Origin: Candidatus Poseidoniaceae archaeon
GTDB lineage: Archaea > Thermoplasmatota > Poseidoniia > Poseidoniales > Poseidoniaceae
Assembly (NCBI GenBank): GCA_013330925.1
Contig: DUHJ01000212.1
Coordinates: 1 to 5,046, forward strand
Direction: 5' to 3'
DNA: 5,046 nt
Made by a program: the position numbers and the translations under genes. The notes under the pieces were generated by a model. That model worked only from the letters and a program-made list of their open reading frames with translations. It was not told the DNA's origin and searched no databases. This document shows positions 1 through 5,046 of the stretch, piece after piece. The stretch's first letter is position 1. Every line of letters starts with the position of its first letter.

Positions 1-147
1 GTCGTCATCGTCGTCGTTGTCTTCATCCCTGTCACGGCAGCCGTCTGCATCATGGTCGGTGGATGGCGTACTGCGCCAACTTTGTGCATCGCCCACACCG
101 TTGGGACACCGGTCCACGTCATCGTGGATGTCGTCCCCGTCGGCGTC
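1..147 (-). repeat. Thrombospondin type 3-like Asp-rich repeats in the lipoprotein
   Basis: On the minus strand this encodes residues 250-298 of the lipoprotein. It has two D-x-D-G-(D/C) units, each followed by further acidic residues, with one cysteine per unit (263 and 286) separated by a spacer containing CPNG. In this family the Asp side chains bind calcium and the cysteines usually pair between repeats; both statements are family knowledge, not shown here. The final DNA is a near-perfect run of GAC/GAT codons, which reads on the plus strand as a gtc/atc trinucleotide run at bases 1-21. More repeat units are expected beyond the window. Confidence 0.8.
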
Positions 148-894
148 AACGACCACTTCAGACAAGATCAGTCGCACCGATTTTTCGACGGTGACCGTGT
201 CCACTGGGCCGACGCATGTTGCGGAAACCACCAGCAGGGGGAGCAGTCCCTCCTCGTCCAAAATCACGCTGAAACCACGTTGCTCGTCCATGGACACGAG
301 CACGTCCCCTGCTTCATCGCCCAGATTCATTGTGGCGGAACAAACAAGTTCAGACATGTCGCTTTCAGGTCGGTCACGAAGCGGAGCGATGCTGCCGTCA
401 AAGGAGATCTGTCCATCTTCTGCTGCGACCGCCACGGGCAAGACGAGACGCACACCCGCTTGTCTGACGGAGACTTGTGTTTGCAGGGTGAGGGAACCGT
501 CAGCGAAGGTCACCCCTTCCGCAGGATGGAGGTCGACGCTGACGGTAGTGACGCCGGTGGAAGGTGCTTCGACGGCCACGACCACCGCTCCATTCGTGGA
601 AACCGCCACGTCTGAGACCACGGTGGGAATACCCGCTCCAATCGACATGCGGACGTCACCGACGAGGATGGCATCAGCGTGTTCTGCTGCACCCCCGCTC
701 ACCTCGAAGATGAGCAGGTCACCCGCCACAGGATTTCGCACCGATTCCGACAACTTCAGGTTCCATGGGGTCTCGATGACCGGTTGTTCATCGCTGTCGA
801 GCTCTTGTGGCTCGACAACGTCACCGCTCATGCCGAGGCAACCGGCAAGCATCATGGTCAGGACCAAGGCCACGGCAGTCGCAGGACGTCCCAT
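1..894 (-). CDS. Lipoprotein with thrombospondin type 3-like acidic repeats, C-terminus cut by window edge
   Basis: The 298 residues in the window have no stop, so the protein continues past the left edge. It starts with a short lipoprotein signal peptide: one Arg at residue 3, a hydrophobic core (residues 7-17) and a lipobox LAGC with Cys19 as the predicted lipidated residue. It should therefore be exported and anchored to the outer face of the membrane. A polar linker (about 24-38) is followed by some 200 residues rich in predicted beta strands, with two cysteines (185 and 227) that could pair. From residue 250 come Asp-rich calcium-binding-type repeats (D250/D252/D254/D258/D261, then D280/D282/D284) with Cys263 and Cys286, ending in a run of Asp. 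This repeat style is typical of large secreted proteins of Marine Group II archaea. ATG 894 was chosen because it gives a normal signal peptide and no in-frame start lies between it and the upstream stop. Its ribosome site is weak: the best GAGGT lies 22 bases upstream. Function and ligand are unknown; a structural or adhesive surface role is inference. Confidence 0.85.
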   Translation of the reverse strand, partial: MGRPATAVALVLTMMLAGCLGMSGDVVEPQELDSDEQPVIETPWNLKLSESVRNPVAGDLLIFEVSGGAAEHADAILVGDVRMSIGAGIPTVVSDVAVSTNGAVVVAVEAPSTGVTTVSVDLHPAEGVTFADGSLTLQTQVSVRQAGVRLVLPVAVAAEDGQISFDGSIAPLRDRPESDMSELVCSATMNLGDEAGDVLVSMDEQRGFSVILDEEGLLPLLVVSATCVGPVDTVTVEKSVRLILSEVVVDADGDDIHDDVDRCPNGVGDAQSWRSTPSTDHDADGCRDRDEDNDDDDD

Positions 895-919
895 GCGCTT
901 CCATGCGCTGTAAGGAACC

Positions 920-1978
920 TCAACGTGTCGGTGCTGGTTCTGCGTGTTCGGCCCGTCCGTCGGTGAGGACGACGACCAAGGGTGGAACGGTGACCTTCGG
1001 CCAACTGGCACGCACAGGCGTGACGTGGAGGAGCCTACCGTGTTCGGGGTGGTCGCACACCACCACGATTTCCCAGTGAATGCGCACGAGCGCATCGTAG
1101 ACGGTCCCAGGCCATGGTCCATCGGGCGCCGTCAGGATGACCTCACCGTCGTTGATTTGTTCCCATGGCCCTCGTGCAGCCAACCGCATCGGACGCAAGT
1201 ACACGTCCCCGGGCCAATCGTGACGGCCCATGGGGGATTCCTCCCCTAGTCCTGTGCCGTCGCCGAAGGCAGGTTGCATACCGGCCAGGGATGTGGTCAT
1301 CCCGGGAGGCGGTTGGCCGTTTGCAGCCTTCCCAAGGGCATTGAGGATGTGGTGGTGCCTGGGGGCCAGCACCCCGCACTGAAGGCTGGCAAACACCGCG
1401 TGCTTGACGGCTGAACCCTTGAGTTGGATTCGCGTTGTGCCCTCACTGCTCACATGTTCGACGTCGATCTCCATGGACAGGACTTCGTCGGCGATGATGT
1501 TCGTTTGTCGCCGAAGGTCGCTGACGTTGGCGGTGAGCCGCAGCACAAGAGGGAGGAGGATGAGTGGAACCACAATCAACCCGAGAAGCGGATAATCCAA
1601 CAGCCCCAAACGAACGCTGTTGGTGCCGATGGTCGGGATGTCTAGGGCATCAAACCCGGGAGCCAGCGCCAAATACAGCAAGGTGAGAAGCATCAAAGCA
1701 GCAACTCCATCCACCATCCTGCGAAGCCGACGGTGGAGCGGCCTCGGTTCGAGGAACCAACCTTGGCGTTGGGCTGGGACGACGCTTGGGAAAGGCCGTG
1801 ATTCCAAGGCGCCTTCAGCCCGGTCATTGAGTCCACGTCGTTCAACGAACCAACCCTCTTCCGTCTCGATTCGGAGGTTGGCTCCGAAGTTCCGATCGAT
1901 TGGACCTTGCACCGGGGAGAGTTCCTTGGCGTTCAACCTCCTTGGGTCGAACGGTGGGTGCCGGTACAGTTCTTCCAT
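920..1978 (-). CDS. Unrecognised membrane protein with two transmembrane helices and a large soluble C-terminal domain
   Basis: I do not recognise the family of this 352-residue protein. The N-terminal 88 residues are polar, have no signal peptide, and contain the motif (E/Q)GWF(V/L)E(R/P)R(G/P)L twice, at residues 41-50 and 72-81. An Arg-rich stretch (RRLRR, 83-87) precedes hydrophobic helix 1 (about 89-108). A loop of about 16 residues leads to helix 2 (about 125-148), followed by RLTANVSDLRR. By the positive-inside rule both termini are cytoplasmic and the helices form a hairpin. The C-terminal 200 residues look mainly beta (for example about 164-187 and 291-338), with a Pro/Gly-rich middle (about 221-258); a beta-sandwich fold is possible but is a guess. 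ATG 1978 is supported by a strong Shine-Dalgarno sequence overlapping the upstream gene's stop, so translation is probably coupled to the reductase gene. The lipoprotein gene follows 25 bases downstream. A role in the cell envelope is suggested by position only. Confidence 0.8.
   Translation of the reverse strand: MEELYRHPPFDPRRLNAKELSPVQGPIDRNFGANLRIETEEGWFVERRGLNDRAEGALESRPFPSVVPAQRQGWFLEPRPLHRRLRRMVDGVAALMLLTLLYLALAPGFDALDIPTIGTNSVRLGLLDYPLLGLIVVPLILLPLVLRLTANVSDLRRQTNIIADEVLSMEIDVEHVSSEGTTRIQLKGSAVKHAVFASLQCGVLAPRHHHILNALGKAANGQPPPGMTTSLAGMQPAFGDGTGLGEESPMGRHDWPGDVYLRPMRLAARGPWEQINDGEVILTAPDGPWPGTVYDALVRIHWEIVVVCDHPEHGRLLHVTPVRASWPKVTVPPLVVVLTDGRAEHAEPAPTR
1535..1606 (-). other. Transmembrane helix 2 of the unrecognised membrane protein
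   Basis: Residues 125-148 include a strongly hydrophobic run of Leu, Ile, Val and Pro and are followed by basic residues (R147, then RR at 156-157). This places the C-terminal domain in the cytoplasm. Two prolines within the segment could kink the helix. Boundaries are by eye. Confidence 0.75.
1655..1714 (-). other. Transmembrane helix 1 of the unrecognised membrane protein
   Basis: Residues 89-108 form an uninterrupted hydrophobic segment rich in Leu, Ala and Val, directly after the basic RRLRR stretch. This implies a cytoplasmic N-terminus. Helix boundaries are estimated by eye. Confidence 0.75.
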
Positions 1979-1982
1979 GTCC

Positions 1983-1989
1983 TCACCTC
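1983..1989 (-). promoter_or_regulatory. Shine-Dalgarno site overlapping the reductase stop codon
   Basis: The minus strand reads GAGGTGA, seven bases complementary to the usual archaeal 16S 3' end (GGAGGTGA on the mRNA side), followed by four bases and the ATG at 1978. The first two bases lie within the TGA stop of the reductase gene (1990..1988), which implies translational coupling. It is the clearest ribosome binding site in the window and fixes the start of the membrane protein gene. Confidence 0.75.
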
Positions 1990-3220
1990 ACGCCGTCAAC
2001 ATGGCCCAACCCGCCTTCAAGGCCAGTGGCCTGAACGACGGCACTTTCCGAAGCATTTCAATGCCGAGCGGGACAGGATGTTCGATGTCGCCAAGTCGAT
2101 TGATCATGGCGGTCACTTCAGGTTGAGCGAACACAGCCACGTGTCGTTCGAGCGTGTCGTCATCGCTTTCGGTTAAGAAGAGGTTTCGCAGAGCTCTCGC
2201 ACGCGTTTGATGGCGTCGTAAATCGTCCCAAGGTCGACTCAATTTCTTCAGTGCAGGCTCGGAAAGCCGGTCCGCATGGATGGCCTCAGCAAGAGCGTCA
2301 GTAACCATGGCCACCTGTTTGAAACCCGGTCCAATGCCACCGCCGGTGGTGGGTTTGGCCAATCCAGCGGCGTCTCCGAAGAGCATCGCACGTTCCCTGA
2401 CCGGCCTTCGCACCATGCCTCCTGGAATGGGTCCACAGTACCGTGCCACAATCTGACAACCTTCGAAACGGTGCGCATGACGCGACGTGTGCATCAAGGC
2501 GTGGAGCAGCGCTTCTGGGGAAGCCTCGTCCAAACGGTCTGGTGCGGACCACAATCCCACGCGGTGCGTTCCAAACCCGGTTGGAATGGCCCATGCAAAA
2601 AATCCGGGAGCAATCGCTGAACCTGTGAACATCTCCAACCATCGGTGTTCGGTTTCAAAACCGGTGACCTCGACTTGGTTTCCAATCATCATTTCCTTCG
2701 GTCGTCCGCTTCGAAGCCAATGACGAACACGGCTGTGTGCTCCATCTGCACCGACCACCAATCGACACGTGGTGGTCCCGCTGGTGCTGCCTTGACGATG
2801 GTGTATCCGCCATCCCTCGCCGTCGATGGCCAACAAGCCAGTGGCCACGGTGGACAACTGGAGCTGCGCACCTGCTTTCAAGGCCTGATGCACTACGCCC
2901 TCGTCAAATCGATTTCGACAGACCGCGCTGGTTCTTGTTTCGCCGGGCACGCCGACGGACACTGAGGCGTGGTGAGGCCCATGGATGGTGGCGCCATCGA
3001 TCTCTTGGAGCACGGTGTTGGTCAATCCCACTTGGTCCATGGACCACGGGTTGACCAAACCTGCGCATTGGAATGGACGACCGATGGAAGCGTGTTCCTC
3101 CAGCATCAGCACGTCGACGCCGCGTTCAGCGAGCATCGTGGCCAATCGAGCCCCGACCGGCCCTGCTCCGACCACGATGACGTCGTGGTCCATGAGGTGA
3201 ATCCGGGGCTTGGACCCCAT
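1988..3220 (-). CDS. Geranylgeranyl reductase family FAD-dependent oxidoreductase
   Basis: This 410-residue flavoprotein probably saturates geranylgeranyl chains of archaeal membrane lipids, as digeranylgeranylglycerophospholipid reductases do; the exact substrate is inferred. Numbered from ATG 3220, it shows the N-terminal Rossmann motif GAGPVG (18-23) ending in an acidic pair (E41-E42) for the FAD ribose. It also has the family's CAGLVNP segment with Cys52 (52-58), VVGADGAHSRVR (155-166), a variant of the substrate motif (F208, W210, P213), and the second FAD motif GDAAGLAKPTTGGGIGPG (282-299). A helical C-terminal part follows. The length fits archaeal members (roughly 400-450 residues). 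Three starts are possible: TTG 3223, ATG 3220 and ATG 3193; the last would put the FAD motif at the usual distance from the N-terminus but has no ribosome site. A weak AAGGA lies 16 bases before ATG 3220. The gene follows the topoisomerase stop by 12 bases. Other family members act in chlorophyll, quinone or menaquinone pathways, so a different isoprenoid substrate cannot be excluded. Confidence 0.9.
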   Translation of the reverse strand: MGSKPRIHLMDHDVIVVGAGPVGARLATMLAERGVDVLMLEEHASIGRPFQCAGLVNPWSMDQVGLTNTVLQEIDGATIHGPHHASVSVGVPGETRTSAVCRNRFDEGVVHQALKAGAQLQLSTVATGLLAIDGEGWRIHHRQGSTSGTTTCRLVVGADGAHSRVRHWLRSGRPKEMMIGNQVEVTGFETEHRWLEMFTGSAIAPGFFAWAIPTGFGTHRVGLWSAPDRLDEASPEALLHALMHTSRHAHRFEGCQIVARYCGPIPGGMVRRPVRERAMLFGDAAGLAKPTTGGGIGPGFKQVAMVTDALAEAIHADRLSEPALKKLSRPWDDLRRHQTRARALRNLFLTESDDDTLERHVAVFAQPEVTAMINRLGDIEHPVPLGIEMLRKVPSFRPLALKAGWAMLTA

Positions 3221-3232
3221 CAAGCATGCGCT

Positions 3233-5046
3233 TCATTCCTTCTTCGCGAAGCGATAGCGGACCTGTTGGGCTTTGTTCAGGTACAGGATGGCGGTGAACG
3301 GGTTCCCCTTCTTTGAGATAAGGTCCGAGAAAGGACCGACTTGACCTTCAATGATCAGCGTTGCTGCTTCCTCTCTGGTCAGTACGCGCTTTGAAATTTC
3401 ACGTGCAATCTGAATCTTGCAACCGCTGCCGGCTTCCTCAGGCTGGTAATGGGTTGGCGTTTCCACGATGGCCACATTGGTCTTCGGACAGACGGCAACC
3501 ACGCCTGGAACGACGTCAAACTTCGTGGCGTCAGCGGCAGCCTGACGTGGTGGGAAATCGTATTCGATTTTCTTCCCGTTGAGCACGAGGTACGCACTGA
3601 ACGGCCGGCCCTTCCGTGAGGTGAACCCTTCGAGGAGGGCAGACCGGCCGTCCGTCAAGATCGAACGTGCCTCTTCGGGGGTGATGAGGCGTTGACACAT
3701 TTCTGCCCGGATGCCTCGGAACGAGCACGCTTCTGCATCGCATGCATATCCGTCGTGTCCTTGGCGAACGGTTCCGGATTCACACACCGGGCAGGCAGCA
3801 ATGGCCTCGTCCGTCGCTTCAACGCTGCCGGCACCGTTGCCCTTCGACGTCACTTTACCCGTGTCACTCAGGGTAACAGTGGCGGTGTACTCCTCTCCAG
3901 TGCGGCTGAAAAATCCGTGCAGATCTTCGATGGTTTTCGCGTCCAGCAAGCGTGTCGCGGTGGACCGGTCGAACCATCGTCCGGAGGTGTCCTTCCAAAA
4001 CATGAAGTTGCAACCTTCATCGGCACCAAGGTTGGCCACGCATTGGTAGGCCAACGTGGTTTCCCGCACGCTCTCCCCGCATGACGGACAGGGCCCGAGG
4101 TCGGGGTCATCGGCAAAGAGCACCGAACGATCATGGTCCTTGATGCTGTGAACCATGCTCGTTGTTCGCTCAACGATGTCGTCCATGTACGTGCTGCGCT
4201 CAATTTGACCGCGCTGGACCTGAAGGAGTCGATGCTCCATCTCACCGGTGAGTTCGGGTGACGTGATCCAATCAACGCCGATGCGGCGAAGCATGTCAAT
4301 AAGGCGCATGCCGATGGCCGTTGCGCTCAGTTGACCGTTTCGTGCCCTGCGGATGTAGTTGCGATCGATGAGTTTCTCGATCGTTTCTGCCCTGGTGGCA
4401 GGCGTTCCGAGCCCCGTTTCTTTGAGGGCTTCAGAGAACTCGTCGTCCTCCACTTGGCGCCCCGCATGCTCCATCAAGGACAGCAACCTTGCTTCCTTCA
4501 ACCGGTTCGGAGGTTTGGACATCTCTTCGTGGAACGTGACCTCTTCCAAAGCAGCCTCAGCACCATCGTTGACGCTTCCCCATTGTTCTGGGATGCTTTC
4601 CTTCTTGGTCTCGATGTGGCGGAATCCTGGGTCCACCAGATGTTCAACGCTCTTCACGAAATCTTGGGAACCTGATGTGGCGGTTCGTGTCTCAACGTTC
4701 CATGTCGAGCGGTCGGACCACGATGCGAGGAAACGTCGAGCGATCATGTCGAAGAGTTTCGCGTGATCGGCAGGGAGCGGTTCCTGAGGAAGAACACCCG
4801 TTGGAACGATGGCGTAGTGGTCGCTGACCTTTGCATCGTTGAAGTTTCGCGCGGTGTTGCGCAGCCCCTCGCTGTTGAGCCGCTTCACGTGTTCGCTGTA
4901 TTCGGCGATTTCAGACATGGTGCCGATGATTTCGTTGACCTTGTCCCCCATGTCGGTGGGCAGGTATTGTGAGTCCGTACGTGGGTAGGTGGTCACCTTG
5001 TAGCGGTCGTACAGGTCTTGAGCAACGCTGAGGGTTCGCCGCGAGG
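3233..5046 (-). CDS. topB: DNA topoisomerase III (type IA, bacterial TopB-like), N-terminus beyond window edge
   Basis: Type IA topoisomerases cut one DNA strand through a tyrosine, pass another strand and reseal; topoisomerase III mainly decatenates and resolves recombination intermediates. The 603 residues here are open to the right edge and begin just before the active site: TTYPRTDS has the catalytic Tyr at fragment residue 20 (codon 4987..4985) and the supporting Arg at 22. Other family motifs follow: SDHYAIVPTG (74-83, with the conserved His), KPPNR (177-181), GLGTPATRAETIEKL (211-225) and LTGEMEHRL (265-273). The C-terminus carries three zinc-ribbon plus topoisomerase C-terminal repeat (Crpt) modules. 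The TOPRIM domain and roughly 300 N-terminal residues lie outside the window. A GTG at 4996 could be mistaken for a start, but the frame stays open upstream with conserved sequence (SVAQDLYDRYK), and starting there would drop essential domains. The Crpt-bearing architecture is typical of bacterial TopB, so lateral transfer into an archaeal lineage is plausible. Confidence 0.93.
   Translation of the reverse strand, partial: SRRTLSVAQDLYDRYKVTTYPRTDSQYLPTDMGDKVNEIIGTMSEIAEYSEHVKRLNSEGLRNTARNFNDAKVSDHYAIVPTGVLPQEPLPADHAKLFDMIARRFLASWSDRSTWNVETRTATSGSQDFVKSVEHLVDPGFRHIETKKESIPEQWGSVNDGAEAALEEVTFHEEMSKPPNRLKEARLLSLMEHAGRQVEDDEFSEALKETGLGTPATRAETIEKLIDRNYIRRARNGQLSATAIGMRLIDMLRRIGVDWITSPELTGEMEHRLLQVQRGQIERSTYMDDIVERTTSMVHSIKDHDRSVLFADDPDLGPCPSCGESVRETTLAYQCVANLGADEGCNFMFWKDTSGRWFDRSTATRLLDAKTIEDLHGFFSRTGEEYTATVTLSDTGKVTSKGNGAGSVEATDEAIAACPVCESGTVRQGHDGYACDAEACSFRGIRAEMCQRLITPEEARSILTDGRSALLEGFTSRKGRPFSAYLVLNGKKIEYDFPPRQAAADATKFDVVPGVVAVCPKTNVAIVETPTHYQPEEAGSGCKIQIAREISKRVLTREEAATLIIEGQVGPFSDLISKKGNPFTAILYLNKAQQVRYRFAKKE
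3236..4090 (-). repeat. Three degenerate zinc-ribbon/Crpt modules at the topoisomerase C-terminus
   Basis: Protein-level tandem repeats of about 84 residues each. Unit 1 (about 3839..4090) has a complete four-Cys ribbon (CPSC, then Cys 13 and 23 residues after the second Cys) followed by a diverged Crpt element. Unit 2 (about 3545..3793) has CPVC plus three further cysteines and a clear Crpt core (GFTSRKGRPFSAYLVL). Unit 3 (3236..3490) keeps CP at its start and GCKIQI, but two ribbon cysteines are missing, while its Crpt core (LISKKGNPFTAILYL) is intact. In the family such modules help bind single-stranded DNA; here this is inferred. Confidence 0.8.

Noticed and set aside
1..21. Trinucleotide run (gtc/atc) as a possible microsatellite or regulatory repeat
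   Set aside because: It is explained by GAC/GAT codons for the poly-Asp part of the thrombospondin type 3-like repeats.
902..904. ATG 904 as the start of the lipoprotein, better spaced from GAGGT at 921..917
   Set aside because: It is out of frame with the signal peptide and repeats, and its reading gives a Cys- and His-containing sequence with no hydrophobic core.
17..913. Open plus-strand frame of 298 codons opposite the lipoprotein gene
   Set aside because: The product is Ser/Thr-rich low complexity without recognisable domains and is the antisense of a convincing lipoprotein reading frame with a signal peptide, lipobox and acidic repeats.
895..919. Promoter or terminator in the largest intergenic gap
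   Set aside because: At only 25 bases it shows no T-rich tract, TATA-like box or strong hairpin; it is better read as an operon spacer.
1620..2126. Plus-strand open frame of 168 codons across the membrane protein/reductase junction
   Set aside because: It lies antisense to two well-supported genes, has no recognisable domain, and crosses the coupled stop/start and Shine-Dalgarno site.
3868..4299. Minus-strand frame of 143 codons inside the topoisomerase
   Set aside because: It is an alternative frame of the topoisomerase, whose own frame carries family motifs and cysteine ribbons over this whole stretch.
4994..4996. GTG as the start of the topoisomerase
   Set aside because: The frame continues upstream to the window edge with family-like sequence (SVAQDLYDRYK), and a start here would remove TOPRIM and leave only three residues before the catalytic Tyr.

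Overview
The window looks like a stretch of a planktonic marine euryarchaeal genome, most likely Marine Group II (Candidatus Poseidoniales, Thermoplasmatota). Three things suggest this: (i) a lipoprotein carrying the acidic, Cys-containing thrombospondin type 3-like repeats (D-x-D-G-C-R-D-x-x-E-D-x-D-D) that are very common in secreted proteins of that group; (ii) a geranylgeranyl-reductase-family flavoprotein of the kind that saturates archaeal isoprenoid lipids; (iii) dense packing of genes on one strand, with moderately high GC. The lineage is inferred from protein character, because there is no rRNA or other marker gene in the window.

Layout: all four genes are on the minus strand, so transcription runs from high to low coordinates. 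First is the C-terminal two thirds or so of a bacterial-type topoisomerase III (3233..5046; its N-terminus lies beyond the right edge). After 12 bases comes an FAD-dependent geranylgeranyl-reductase-family protein (1988..3220). After 9 bases, with a Shine-Dalgarno sequence overlapping the preceding stop codon, comes an unrecognised two-helix membrane protein (920..1978). After 25 bases comes a lipoprotein with calcium-binding-type repeats that runs off the left edge (1..894). No gap exceeds 25 bases, so there is no room for RNA genes, mobile elements or a normal promoter between the genes, and they probably form one transcription unit.

The last three genes share a cell-envelope theme (lipid saturation, an integral membrane protein, a surface-anchored lipoprotein). 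The topoisomerase is a DNA-maintenance enzyme and is probably linked to them only by compact gene order. I see no CRISPR array, transposon, tRNA/rRNA or defence locus. The points most worth a second look are the three zinc-ribbon/Crpt modules at the topoisomerase C-terminus (the last ribbon has decayed), the bacterial character of that enzyme in an apparent archaeon, the variant substrate motif of the reductase, and the unrecognised membrane protein with its duplicated GWF motif.
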